From CAWKOH01 sp963851245 (GTDB lineage: Bacteria; Actinomycetota; Acidimicrobiia; Acidimicrobiales; Palsa-688), in assembly GCA_963851245.1 (NCBI GenBank), contig CAWKOH010000003.1, positions 186,001 through 250,000 of the forward strand: a stretch of DNA of 64,000 nucleotides. Direction: 5' to 3'. Numbering within the stretch: the stretch's first letter is position 1; every line of letters begins with the position of its first letter. Of the stretch, positions 31,976 to 42,758 are shown in pieces. The position numbers were made by a program, and so were the translations under genes. The notes below the pieces were generated by a model. The model was not told the DNA's origin. It searched no databases and worked only from the letters and a program-made list of their open reading frames with translations.

Positions 31976-33681
31976 TGCGGCACGCCTTTGCTGATCCTCG
32001 GACCAACAGCGGCCGGGTTTGCTGCTGTTGTTGCTGCTGTTGTTGCTGGCGTAGTGGTCTTCCAGGCCAGGCCCCGGGTCCGGTCGTACCGCTGCGCTGC
32101 TCCCGATAGGCCCCCCCACCGGTGCCTCGTGCAGACCTCCTTGCCCATTCGACGCGCCCGGCGGCCGGATTTGCAGCCGTTGGACTGGCGCACCGCTGCG
32201 CCCGGGCCGAGCGCCGGACCGGTTCGGACGCGGTGACCCAGGTGTCCTTGGACCCCCGCCCTGGCTGGAGTTGACGACCAGGCTCGCCTTCGGGCAACGC
32301 CACCCGGGTCAGCCCACCGGGCAGCACCCAGATCTGGCTGCCGTCGTTGACGGCAAAGGGCCGCAGGTCGAGATGCCGGGGCGCCAGACGGTCGCCCACC
32401 CTGGTCGGTGCGGTCGAGAGCGCCACGATCTCCTGGGCCGTCCATGCTCGGGGATTCGTGCCACGAGAGCCGTTCGAGCCTCGGCCAGCTGTCTCGTCGC
32501 GTTGCCTGCGGTCCGATCAGGATGCCGTAGCCGCCCGAACCGGCCGACCGGCTTGAGGACCAGCGCGGTCGATGTGCTCCAACACGTAATGCCAGCTGGT
32601 CGGCATCCTCCAGCCGGTACGTCTCGACGTTGGGTAGGATGCGGGTCCTCGCCCAGGTAGTAGCGGATGATGTCCGGCATGTAGGTGTAGGTGAGCTTGT
32701 CGTCGGCCACTCCGTTGCCGACGGCATTGGCGATAGTGACGTTCCCCGCCCGGGCCGCGTTCAGGATCCCCGGGACATCCGACCAGCGAGTCGGGCCGGA
32801 AATGCAGAGGATCGAGGAAATCGTCGTCCACGCGGCGGTACACCACGTCCACCCGCTGCTCTCCACTCGATGTCCGCATGTACACCTTGTCCGACGCGGC
32901 AAACCAGATCCCGCCCCTCGACCAACTCGACCCCCATCTGGCGGGCCAGGAACGAGTGCTCGAAGTACGCCGAGTTGTACACCCCGGGTGTGAGGACGAC
33001 CACGGTCGGGATCGCTGACACCGGCAGGCGCGGCGGCCCGCAGCGCTTCGAGCAGCTTGGCCGGGTAGCCGTTGACCGAGAGAACCCGATGGCTGGCGAA
33101 CAGCTCAGGGAAGATCCGGGCCATCATGCGCCGGTTCTCGATCACGTAGGAGACGCCGGACGGGCAGCGGATGTTGTCCTCGAGGACGTAGAACTCGCCC
33201 GTCGACGCCCCGCACCACGTCGATCCCGGCGACGTGGATCCGGACCCCGTTCGGCGGCTCGACACCGAACGCGGCTCGGTGGAAATGCTGCGACGAGGTC
33301 ACCAGGCTCCGGGGCAGAACACGATCGTCGAGAATCTGCCCCAGCGCCGTAAAGGTCGGCGAGGAGCGCCTCGAGCGCCTTCACCCGCTGAACGACCCCA
33401 GCGGCGAGGACGGTCCATTCCTGTTCTGGGATGATTCGCGGTATCAGGTCGAGCGGGAACGGCCGTTCCTCGCCGGACAGCTGGAAGGTGATCCCCGGTC
33501 CCGGAAGCTGCGGTCCCGGGCCGCGCAACGGGACTCGAAGTCGTCGGGTGGCAGCGCCTGCAGGGCGTCGTAGAGGGTCCGGGCGGCGCGACGGGGCACG
33601 CCGGCGTGACTCGAACATCTCGTCCCATGCCGCGATCCCGAACGGGTTGGCTGGGGTGTAACCCTCGAAGAGGTCACCCAC
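31969..33681 (-). pseudogene. Circularly permuted ATP-grasp protein (type 2), about ten frameshifts
   Basis: Family blocks appear in the right order but in shifting frames: GDLFEGYTPANPFGIAAWDE, AARTLYDALQALPPDDFESR, GITFQLSGEERPFPLDLIPR, SSQHFHRAAFGVEPPNGVRI, GEFYVLEDNIRCPSGVSYV, VVVLTPGVYNSAYFEHSFLA, YMRTSSGEQRVDVVYRRVDD, NVTIANAVGNGVADDKLTY, YRLEDADQL, ALVLKPVGRFG, GSGGYGILIGPQA, QIWVLPGGLTRVALPEG and GGGSKDTWV. Such enzymes are predicted peptide or amide ligases. GTG at 33681 is a likely start. The C-terminus crosses a CAGCAACAA-type tract (32021-32048 as GCTGCTGTTGTT on plus) that reads as polyglutamine in one frame; which frame is real is unclear. One frame stops at 31969, overlapping the alpha-E ATG. 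Confidence 0.78.
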
Positions 33682-33749
33682 GGCGGCGTCAGTATGACAC
33701 CACAGTGTTGCGGCGAGCGTTTCCGGCTGCGCCGGTCTCTGGTTGCGGT

Positions 33750-35621
<1,872 letters not shown>

Positions 35622-35786
35622 GGAGATCCTGGGGGGAAAGGGGGCAGCCTGGGCGCCGGGGGAACGCCAGCTACCAGGGTACCGGCCCAGCGCGCCGCTC
35701 CCTAGGCAGCTCTGTATCGGTGTCGTGTGGCAGCCGGACCGGCGTTCCTCGGACCACTGAGGAGAAGGCAACCGCGCCTTACCGAG

Positions 35787-37409
35787 CTAGCGCCGGTGGC
35801 GGAGGCGGGAGCGGCCGTGCTCTTCCATACGCTTCCGGATCAGCTCCCGGCGGGCTTGGAGGTCGCGGTGGCTCATTTGCTGCACGTCGGAGCTGACGCC
35901 GAGCTGGGCCCGGATGCCGTCGAGGTCGACGATCTGCTGGCGGGGATCGACGCCGACATCGGCCGCGATGCGTTCGCCGTAGCGCTGGGCGAAGTAGTTG
36001 GCGATGTGGGTCACTTCGGCGAAGAGGTCGACGTCGGGAGCGAGGGTGGCGAGGGCACCGTCGAGGAAGAGCAGGTCCTTGACGTACAGCATGAGCACCT
36101 TCGGGAAGCGAGCACCGTAGGCGAGCAGCTTCTTGGTTATCTCCCGGATCTCTGCCAGGAGCTCCTCGGGGGCCATCGTTGTCGGGTCCTTGACCGGCTG
36201 GTCTATCCCGAGGTCTTTGATCACGGCGTCGAGGTCGGTGTCGGGAGGCAGGGCGCCCAGGTCGCGGAGGGCCGCCAGCTGCATTGTCGGGTCGTTGATC
36301 GTGCCTCCCATGAGCATGCGCAGGAAGGCCAGGCGGCGGGGCTCGTCGAGCCGGCCTGTGATGCCGTAGTCCATCAAGGCGACGGTGCCGTCCGTGCGGA
36401 CGAAGAGGTTCCCGCCGTGCAGGTCGCCGTGGAATACGCCAAAGAGGGTGGCCCCCTCGAGGAAGGAGATCATCAGGGCTCGGACGACAGCTGCGGTGTC
36501 GATGCCGGCTTCGCGCATGCCCCGCACGTCATCGAAGGAGAAACCGCTCAGCCGTTCCATCACCAGCACCCGCCTGGTCACCAGCTTCGGATGGGGCCGG
36601 GGCACGACGACGGAACGCTGATCGGTCGTGGCGAGCACTCGGGCCACGTCCAGCATGTTGTCGGCTTCCAGCCGGAAGTCCAGCTCTTCCACGATGGTTT
36701 CGGCAAAAAGCTCGACCAGCGCAGGCGGGTTGGCGAGGCTTGAAACCGGTATACGGCCGATGAGGTAGGGAGCGATCCAGCTCATGGCGGCCAGATCGGT
36801 CCGGACCGAGATGGAAACCGCGGGGCGCTGGACTTTGACCACCACATCCTCACCGCTCCGGAGAGTGGCGGCGTGGACCTGGGCGATGGACGCGGCCGCC
36901 AGAGGTTGGCGTTCGAAGCGGCTGAAGATCTCCTCGAGGGGGGCGTCGAAGTCCTCCTCGACCACGGCGCGCACGGCTTCGAAGGACTCGGGGGGCACCC
37001 GGTCGCGGAGGAGCCGGAACTCGCCGACCAACTCGGGCGGGAAGAGTCCCTCTCCCGACGAGAGAATCTGACCGAGCTTGATATAGGTGGGCCCGAGAAT
37101 CTGGAAGGCCAGGCGAAGCCGGCGCGACAGGCCCGAGCGGGATACTTCGGGCCGGCCCGGGCGCCGGGCCCTGCGGCGTTCGATCAGGTACCAGGCTGCT
37201 ACTGCCCGGCCCAGTTCGTAGCCGACTCGAATGACTCGCCGGCCCGGTGGGAGCCGGCGGCGCCGGAGGAGCTGAGGAACCTGGGCGGCGGTGGCGGATC
37301 GCAGGGCGGGCACGCCGGCACGCCACCGCAGGTCGGCCGGATCGACCAACCAGGGCGGTGACGCACTGAACGCTCCAACGGAAAGGTCGGCGGGGGAGAC
37401 CGACGTCAT
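35787..37409 (-). CDS. UbiB/ABC1 (AarF) atypical kinase family protein
   Basis: A 540-residue ABC1-family protein. The KxGQ motif is in GPTYIKLGQILSS. An Ala-rich loop AAASIAQVHAA, lysine in VVVKVQRP, the catalytic loop VFHGDLHGGNLF and the metal motif MDYGITGRL are all present. Members are ATP-binding proteins supporting quinone biosynthesis or lipid handling; in this menaquinone organism the exact role is unknown. No C-terminal membrane helix pair as strong as in UbiB is seen. It is intact, only 165 bases from the damaged typA, which marks the edge of the indel zone. Confidence 0.88.
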   Translation of the reverse strand: MTSVSPADLSVGAFSASPPWLVDPADLRWRAGVPALRSATAAQVPQLLRRRRLPPGRRVIRVGYELGRAVAAWYLIERRRARRPGRPEVSRSGLSRRLRLAFQILGPTYIKLGQILSSGEGLFPPELVGEFRLLRDRVPPESFEAVRAVVEEDFDAPLEEIFSRFERQPLAAASIAQVHAATLRSGEDVVVKVQRPAVSISVRTDLAAMSWIAPYLIGRIPVSSLANPPALVELFAETIVEELDFRLEADNMLDVARVLATTDQRSVVVPRPHPKLVTRRVLVMERLSGFSFDDVRGMREAGIDTAAVVRALMISFLEGATLFGVFHGDLHGGNLFVRTDGTVALMDYGITGRLDEPRRLAFLRMLMGGTINDPTMQLAALRDLGALPPDTDLDAVIKDLGIDQPVKDPTTMAPEELLAEIREITKKLLAYGARFPKVLMLYVKDLLFLDGALATLAPDVDLFAEVTHIANYFAQRYGERIAADVGVDPRQQIVDLDGIRAQLGVSSDVQQMSHRDLQARRELIRKRMEEHGRSRLRHRR

Positions 37410-37423
37410 CCCCCGACGCTACC

Positions 37424-38167
37424 TCAGGCTCTCTCTGGGGCGGCCGGCGCCTCGGGCGCGGTTTCCTCGGAGAAGACGAAGCGGTACAGCAGAGCAGCGA
37501 CCACGCCTCCTACGAGGGGGGCGATGATAAAGAGCCAGACTTGGCTCAGAGCCAGCCCACCCACGACCAGAGCCGGTCCGAGGCTCCGGGCCGGATTGAC
37601 CGAAGTCCCGGTGAGCGGGATACCGATCAAGTGCACCACGGTCAGAGCCAGGCCGATCGCGATTCCTGCGAATCCAGGTGCGGTGAGCTTGCTGGTGGCC
37701 TGCAACACGATGAAGACGAACAGGAGGGTGAGGATGACTTCGACGCCGAACGCACCGGCGGTGTTTATGTGGGTCATCGACAGCGACCCGTAACCGTCGG
37801 CACCGAGACCGGTCCTCTTCCTCGAGTAGATCGGCGAGGCGGAAAATATCCCCCAGAGGACGAGAGCGCCGGCGATACCGCCGACGAACTGGGCCACCCA
37901 GTAACCGACGGCCTCGTTCAGCGGCATGCGGCCCGACACGTAAAAGCCCATTGTTACGGCCGGGTTTATGTGACAGCCCGTTATCGGTCCAAGGGTGTAA
38001 GCCAGCGCGAGCAGCACCAGTCCGAAGGCCAAAGCGGTCGTGACCACACCGGCCGACACGCTGGCTCCCGCGAACTTGAACCCGAACGACAGGGTCGCTA
38101 CTCCCACGGCGAAGAACACGAGAAAGAACGTACCTATCGCCTCGACTATCAGCTTGCGCATTTGCAT
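37424..38167 (-). CDS. Aquaporin (MIP family)
   Basis: A 247-residue, six-helix channel. The two pore motifs are HINPAVT (about 67-73) and TSVNPARS (about 191-198), giving an NPA/NPA pair and the Arg of the selectivity filter after the second. AqpZ-like opening RKLIVEAIGTFFLVFF. It conducts water, possibly small solutes. GGAGGTAA precedes the ATG at 38167. It ends 14 bases upstream of the ubiB-like gene, so both probably share a transcript; it is divergent from bcp. Confidence 0.92.
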   Translation of the reverse strand: MQMRKLIVEAIGTFFLVFFAVGVATLSFGFKFAGASVSAGVVTTALAFGLVLLALAYTLGPITGCHINPAVTMGFYVSGRMPLNEAVGYWVAQFVGGIAGALVLWGIFSASPIYSRKRTGLGADGYGSLSMTHINTAGAFGVEVILTLLFVFIVLQATSKLTAPGFAGIAIGLALTVVHLIGIPLTGTSVNPARSLGPALVVGGLALSQVWLFIIAPLVGGVVAALLYRFVFSEETAPEAPAAPERA

Positions 38168-38281
38168 GGATTACCTCCGAATTGCCGCACTCCGCTCGAG
38201 CGCAGCATGCCACAACCGACCCACCCGAGAGGTGGATTCACGGTGCTGCGATTGGCCCGGCCGTTCGGTATGGTTGGCAGT

Positions 38282-38752
38282 GTGCTGAAGGAAGGTGACA
38301 AAGCTCCGGGGTTCGCGCTGGCCGATCAGTCGGGGAAGAAGGTGAAGCTGGCGGACTTCAAGGGCCGCAAGGTCCTGGTCTACTTTTACCCGAAAGCGGA
38401 CACGCCTGGGTGCACTACGCAAGCCTGTGGCTTGCGCGACATCCTGGGCGACATTGGTGACACCGCCATCATCGGTATCAGCCCTGATACCCCGGCCAAG
38501 CAGGCCAAGTTCGACACCAAGTATGGTCTCGGATTCCCTCTGCTGGCCGATGAGGATCACTCCGTGGCCGAGGCCTACGGAGTGTGGACGGAGAAATCCA
38601 TGTATGGGCGCAAGTACATGGGCATTCTTCGCTCCGCTTTCCTCGTCGACGGGCAGGGCAAGCTGTCCGGCGTTTGGTACAAGATCTCGCCGGCCGACAC
38701 GCCCAAGAACCTGCTCGGCAGCCCTGGCTACGTAAGGGCCTCGACCGCTTAG
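38282..38752 (+). CDS. bcp: Thiol peroxidase, BCP/peroxiredoxin Q type
   Basis: A 156-residue peroxiredoxin. The peroxidatic Cys44 and resolving Cys49 lie in TPGCTTQACGLRD, five residues apart as in alpha-2 type BCP. YFYPKAD precedes. It reduces hydrogen peroxide and organic hydroperoxides. I chose GTG at 38282 (MLKEGDKAPGFAL), the usual opening; ATG four codons upstream is an alternative and the frame is open far beyond. The TAG overlaps the convergent fabF stop by four bases (TTAG). Confidence 0.93.
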   Translation: MLKEGDKAPGFALADQSGKKVKLADFKGRKVLVYFYPKADTPGCTTQACGLRDILGDIGDTAIIGISPDTPAKQAKFDTKYGLGFPLLADEDHSVAEAYGVWTEKSMYGRKYMGILRSAFLVDGQGKLSGVWYKISPADTPKNLLGSPGYVRASTA

Positions 38753-39975
38753 CTGAGCGGGGTCATGACCAGCGTGCCATTGTGGCCGCCGAACCCGAAC
38801 GAGTTCGACAACGCCGGGCCCGGGGTCCATGCTCTCGGTTCGCCGGTGACGACGTCGAGGTGAATCTCGGGATCTAGCTCGGTGAGCCCCGCCGTTGGCG
38901 GGATCTGGCCCCTCTCGATGGTCAGTGCAAGCGCGACTGCTTCGAGCGATCCGGCTGCCCCGAGCGAGTGCCCTGTTATCCCTTTGATCGAGGTTACAGC
39001 CGGCCCGGGCGTGCCGAACACCTTGGCGATGGCCTGGCCCTCGGCCAGATCGTTGGCCGGTGTGGATGTGCCGTGGGCGTTGATGTGAGCTATGGCGTCG
39101 GGAGTCAGACCGGCGTCGATCAATGCTTGTTCCATACACGACACCGCCCCGGCCCCTTGGGGAGACGGCGCCGTGATGTGGTGGGCGTCGGCGGTGCTGG
39201 CCGCCCCGGCCAGCAGGGCATAGACGTGGGCGCCGCGGGCGAGGGCCCGGTCCAGGTCCTCCAGAACCAGGACGGCCCCGCCCTCTCCCATGACGAAGCC
39301 GTCCCGCTTCACGTCGAACGGCATCGACACGCCCGAGGTTGAAAGCGCAGTCATGTTCGAGAAGCCGGCGACACCGATCACGGTGATAGCTGCCTCGGCT
39401 GACCCGGCCAGGACCACGTCGCAGCGTCCGGTGGCCACGAGCCGGGCCCCGTTCGCCACGCTGTGGGTGCCGGCGGCGCAAGCCGTGACCGTGGCTTCGC
39501 AGGGGCCGCGAAATCCGTAGCGCATCGACACGTCTGCCGTGGCCCGATTGCCCATCATCATCGGCACCAGGAACGGGGAAACCCGGCGTGGCCCCTTGTC
39601 CTGGAGCACCCGGAACTGCTCCTCGATCGTTTCGAGCCCCCCGATACCCGTGCCGATCATCACGCCGACCCGGTCCGGGTCCGCCCCCAGTCCGGCGGCC
39701 CCGTCCGGCCCGCCTGCGTCGGCTAGGGCCTCGGCCGCCGCGATCGCGGCGAGTTGAGTGAAGCGGTCGACTCGCCGGATCTCCTTGGGCCCGTAGATGG
39801 GGGTAGCGTCCAGGTTCTCCACTCGGTGGGGACCCTCGGACGTGGGGCCGAGAAGTCCGGCCCAGAAGGCTTCGCGGCCGGTTCCGCAGGGGGCCACGAC
39901 CCCGAGGCCCGTGACGGCCACCGGCCTGCCCTGGGTCCCGCCTCGACCGTCGGGTGAGGGGTGGACGACCAGCAT
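38749..39975 (-). CDS. fabF: 3-Oxoacyl-ACP synthase II
   Basis: A 408-residue condensing enzyme. The nucleophile is Cys166 in TVTACAAGTHSV, with His motifs NAHGTSTPANDLAEG and GITGHSLGAAG, the standard C-H-H triad. It elongates acyl-ACP with malonyl-ACP. Its ATG overlaps the acpP stop as TGATG. The first 18 residues (to GTQGRP) are longer than usual and may not all be translated. Last gene of the fabD-fabH-acpP-fabF run. Confidence 0.94.
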   Translation of the reverse strand: MLVVHPSPDGRGGTQGRPVAVTGLGVVAPCGTGREAFWAGLLGPTSEGPHRVENLDATPIYGPKEIRRVDRFTQLAAIAAAEALADAGGPDGAAGLGADPDRVGVMIGTGIGGLETIEEQFRVLQDKGPRRVSPFLVPMMMGNRATADVSMRYGFRGPCEATVTACAAGTHSVANGARLVATGRCDVVLAGSAEAAITVIGVAGFSNMTALSTSGVSMPFDVKRDGFVMGEGGAVLVLEDLDRALARGAHVYALLAGAASTADAHHITAPSPQGAGAVSCMEQALIDAGLTPDAIAHINAHGTSTPANDLAEGQAIAKVFGTPGPAVTSIKGITGHSLGAAGSLEAVALALTIERGQIPPTAGLTELDPEIHLDVVTGEPRAWTPGPALSNSFGFGGHNGTLVMTPLS

Positions 39976-40214
39976 CAGAGTTTCGAGGAAACCAGCTCGA
40001 AGGCCTGTCCTACGGTCTCCACGCCTTCTAGCTCGGACTCGTCAACAGTGATCTTGAACTCTTCCTCCAGCGCCATCACCAGCTCGACCAGGTCGAGGCT
40101 GTCGGCGTCGAGGTCCTCGGAGAAACTGGCTTCCGGCGTCACCTTGTCCGGGGTCACCTGCAGTACTTCTACGGCGCACTGCTTGAACTTGTCGAACGCT
40201 TCGGTGTTGTCCAT
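39975..40214 (-). CDS. acpP: Acyl carrier protein
   Basis: A 79-residue acidic helical bundle. The phosphopantetheine attachment serine is Ser39 in the motif DADSLDLVEL. It carries growing acyl chains in type II fatty-acid synthesis. GGAGG lies six bases before the ATG. The 92 bases between fabH and acpP hold no recognised gene. Overlap with fabF indicates co-translation. Confidence 0.96.
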   Translation of the reverse strand: MDNTEAFDKFKQCAVEVLQVTPDKVTPEASFSEDLDADSLDLVELVMALEEEFKITVDESELEGVETVGQAFELVSSKL

Positions 40215-40306
40215 CGGATCCTCCGTTGAGGGCTTGAAGGGCTAGGAAGGTGATTCAGTCGGCACGACTTCGCCTTGGTGCGAGCGAATGTAGCGGGCGG
40301 CCGCAA

Positions 40307-41287
40307 TCAACGCGCTCCCCATCGCCATACCGCCGAAGCCCAGGTCATCCCGGCGCCGAAGCCGGCGAGTAGGATGAGGTCCCCGTCGTGGATACGCCCA
40401 CTCTCGGCGGCGTCCACCAGGGCCAGGGGGATCGAGGCGGAACTGGTGTTGCCGGTACGGTCGATCACCGACGCCACCCGTTCCTTGGGCAGCCCCAAAC
40501 GGCTGGCTGTCGCGTCCATGATCCGGACGTTGGCCTGATGTGGAACGAACAAGGCGATGTCGTCGATGCTCACTTTGGCCCGCTCGAGCGAAGCGCTGGC
40601 CGACTCGACGGTGGCGTGCACCGCTCGCCGGAACACCTCCTTGCCCCGCATGACCATTCCGGAGCCGTGGTTGGCGTAAAGGAGCCGGACGAGAGTTCCG
40701 TCCACTCCCAGGTCCCATCCCAGCAGTGACCCTTCCCCAGGGGCGGCTTCTACCACCACCGCGCCCGCTCCATCACCGAAGAGGAAGGCGTTCGTGCGGT
40801 CGCCCCAGTTGGTAGCTCTGGTCATGGTTTCCGCTCCGACCAGGAGCACTCTTTCGGCTCCGAGGCCAACCAGGCCGGACGCGGTGACCAGACCGTAGGT
40901 GAATCCGGCACAGGCGGCGTTGATGTCCATGGCGCCTCCGGCCACGCCGAGGACGGCCGACACGGCGGAGGAGTTCGCCGGTATCAGCTGGTCGGGGGTC
41001 GTGGTGCAGAGAATGAGCAGGCTGATGTCGCTTCCCTCGAGACCGGCCATCTCCAGCGCCTTGCGGCCCGCTTCCGCCGCCAGGGTCCCGGTGGTGCCGA
41101 GCCCATCGACGGGGGTGTCGACAGCCGGTGGGGATACAAACGGACCGTACGCGGCGTGTCTGGAGCGGATCCCGCTGCGCTCGAAGATCCACTCGTCCGA
41201 CGTTTCGAAGAGGGTGGTGATGTCATCGTTGGTCACGACTCGCTCCGGTAGGGAGATGCCCCACCCGGTAATGACGGCGCCAGTCAT
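40307..41287 (-). CDS. fabH: 3-Oxoacyl-ACP synthase III
   Basis: A 326-residue initiation enzyme. The triad is Cys126 in INAACAGFTYG, His in FVPHQANVRIMD and Asn in GNTSSASIP. Signature GWGISLPERVVTNDDI at the N-terminus. It condenses a short acyl-CoA with malonyl-ACP to start chains; branched-primer preference cannot be read from sequence. Its ATG overlaps the fabD stop by four bases (ATGA). Confidence 0.94.
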   Translation of the reverse strand: MTGAVITGWGISLPERVVTNDDITTLFETSDEWIFERSGIRSRHAAYGPFVSPPAVDTPVDGLGTTGTLAAEAGRKALEMAGLEGSDISLLILCTTTPDQLIPANSSAVSAVLGVAGGAMDINAACAGFTYGLVTASGLVGLGAERVLLVGAETMTRATNWGDRTNAFLFGDGAGAVVVEAAPGEGSLLGWDLGVDGTLVRLLYANHGSGMVMRGKEVFRRAVHATVESASASLERAKVSIDDIALFVPHQANVRIMDATASRLGLPKERVASVIDRTGNTSSASIPLALVDAAESGRIHDGDLILLAGFGAGMTWASAVWRWGAR

Positions 41288-42489
41288 GACGCGTGCAACC
41301 AGGCGATCGGCTGACCCGATTGGACCCGTTCGCCCGGGTGGGCCAAGCCGCCCTTGAGCTGGCCGGAGAAAGGAGAGCGGACCTCGGCACCGGACACCGT
41401 GCCCAGGAGCGTCCCGACCTCTATCGTCGCGCCTCCGTCCAGGTCGACCCCATCGGTGGGTTCGAATATGCCCGCGGCCGGGCTGATCACGACGCGCTCG
41501 GATACATAGAGGAGCTCTCCTTGGTGGCCCAGGGCGTAGGTGTGAAGGGCGCTGTTACCCGAAACGGCGTCGACCAGCCGGTCGAGATCTGCGGGGGTGG
41601 ACACGGCGAGGGCGGCCACGCTCGGCAGGGTGTGGCGGACCATGGTGCAGAGAGAGTCACCCGGTCCGAGCTCCACGAAAAGGTGCTCGCCGTCGGTGCC
41701 GGGATCGGCCAGGCCACCCAGCCGCATGATGCTTTGCCTCCACCGGATGGGGCTGCAGAGCTGAGCCGACAGGAGCAGAGGCCAATCGGCGGGTGAGGTG
41801 TGGACCCGGGCGTCGACATTGGCGACCACGAGGATGTCGGGGTCATGGAAGGTCGTAGTGGCCAAGGCCTTCCTCAGTCGGTTGCGAGCCACCGCCATGA
41901 AGGGCGTGTGGAAGGCACCTCCGACCGCGACCGGTGTAGACCGTCGGGCGCCCAGCTCGAGCGCGATCGACGTGGCCCGGGCCACCGACTCGGCCTCACC
42001 GGCGACGACCGTCTCCTCGGCGCTGTTGAAGTTGGCCAGCCACACCTCTCCGTCGGCCAACCGGCAGGCCACGTCGACCGTGTCGGCGTCGCAGCCCACG
42101 ATGACCGACATGACCCCGGGTTGGGCGTCGGCTGCCGCCTGCATGGCCTCCCCGCGCTCCGCGACCACTCGCACCGACTCGTCGAATCCGAGAATGCCGC
42201 TGGCCGCCAGCGCCGTGTACTCGCCGACGGAGTGGCCGGCCACTGTGGTCGGCTCGATGCCGAGACGTTCCACCGCATCGAGGATCACCAGACTGAAGGT
42301 GAACGTCGCTAACTGAGCGTTCCGCGTCTCGGTCAGCTCCTCGAGGGAAGCGTCGACAAGCAGGTGGCCGATGTCCCGGTCCGACGCCGCCGATGCGTCC
42401 TCTACCACCTCCCACGACGGATGCTCGGTCCAGGGACGGCCCATCCCCGGCCTCTGTGCGCCCTGACCGGGGAAGATAAAGGCTGGCAA
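41284..42489 (-). CDS. fabD: Malonyl-CoA:ACP transacylase fused to a biotinyl/lipoyl-like domain
   Basis: 401 residues, about 90 longer than usual FabD. The core has FIFPGQGAQRPGMG, the active-site Ser87 in VAGHSVGEYTALAA, Arg of AERGEAM, and the catalytic His in GAFHTPFM. Residues 321-401 form an extra domain (VISPAAGIFEP, GGATIEVGTLLGTV, VRSPFSGQLKG, PGERVQSGQPIAWL) with the hammerhead pattern of biotinyl/lipoyl carriers, but the hairpin that should carry M-K-M is shortened to SG and has no lysine. It is therefore probably a binding or scaffolding module. TTG at 42489 is preceded by AAGGAGG eight bases away. It heads the fab run, and no stop separates the domains. Confidence 0.9.
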   Translation of the reverse strand: MPAFIFPGQGAQRPGMGRPWTEHPSWEVVEDASAASDRDIGHLLVDASLEELTETRNAQLATFTFSLVILDAVERLGIEPTTVAGHSVGEYTALAASGILGFDESVRVVAERGEAMQAAADAQPGVMSVIVGCDADTVDVACRLADGEVWLANFNSAEETVVAGEAESVARATSIALELGARRSTPVAVGGAFHTPFMAVARNRLRKALATTTFHDPDILVVANVDARVHTSPADWPLLLSAQLCSPIRWRQSIMRLGGLADPGTDGEHLFVELGPGDSLCTMVRHTLPSVAALAVSTPADLDRLVDAVSGNSALHTYALGHQGELLYVSERVVISPAAGIFEPTDGVDLDGGATIEVGTLLGTVSGAEVRSPFSGQLKGGLAHPGERVQSGQPIAWLHAS

Positions 42490-42532
42490 GCGACGGACCT
42501 CCTTGGACAGCGGGACGGGGTTGGTTCATGGT

Positions 42533-42569
42533 TTGACCCCTCAGGCCCTCCATTCGTAACAGCTATGCT
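42533..42569 (+). promoter_or_regulatory. Candidate promoter for tRNA-Leu
   Basis: TTGACC (42533-42538) is followed 18 bases later by TAACAG (42557-42562); an alternative -10 is TATGCT (42564-42569), 25 bases from TTGACC. Either would start transcription 20-30 bases before the tRNA. This is the short region between the fabD start and the tRNA, where a plus-strand promoter must lie. The match is weak. Confidence 0.35.
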
Positions 42570-42599
42570 CGACTGGCGCTGTGATGGCGTGTAAGGCCC

Positions 42600-42683
42600 G
42601 CCCGGATGGCGGAACAGGCAGACGCGATGGTCTCAAACACCATTGACCGCAAGGTCGTGGGGGTTCAAGTCCCCCTCCGGGCA
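42600..42683 (+). tRNA. tRNA-Leu (CAA anticodon)
   Basis: The 84-base gene folds as a type II tRNA. Acceptor arms are GCCCGGA (42600-42606) and TCCGGGC (42676-42682), with discriminator A at 42683. The anticodon stem ATGGT/ACCAT encloses the loop CTCAAAC, giving anticodon CAA, which reads UUG. The long variable arm (TGACCGCAAGGTCG region) and T-arm GGGGG-TTCAAGT-CCCCC are typical of leucine tRNA. CCA is not encoded. Anticodon, arm lengths and variable arm agree on leucine. Confidence 0.95.
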
Positions 42684-42717
42684 CTGACGTTCCGCAGGGC
42701 GGGTTAGACAGTGCTTT

Positions 42718-42741
42718 CGACCTCCGAGGGGGGGTCGTTCC
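42718..42741 (+). terminator. Candidate terminator after tRNA-Leu
   Basis: CGACCTCC (42718-42725) pairs with GGGGGTCG (42730-42737) across a GAGG loop, with one G-T pair, and is followed by TTCCTCC. It lies 35 bases past the tRNA and just before the convergent histidine-kinase stop, a natural place for termination from either side. The tail is only weakly T-rich. Confidence 0.45.
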
Positions 42742-42758
42742 TCCTCAGACAGCGACCT

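Noticed and set aside
37541..38281. Long N-terminal extension of bcp
   Set aside because: It would run antisense through the aquaporin gene; family length and the GTG at 38282 fit a normal 156-residue protein.
40242..40306. Small protein between fabH and acpP (MGSALIAAARYIRSHQ and onward)
   Set aside because: Only about 26 codons, partly overlapping fabH, no ribosome site or known family; treated as spacer.
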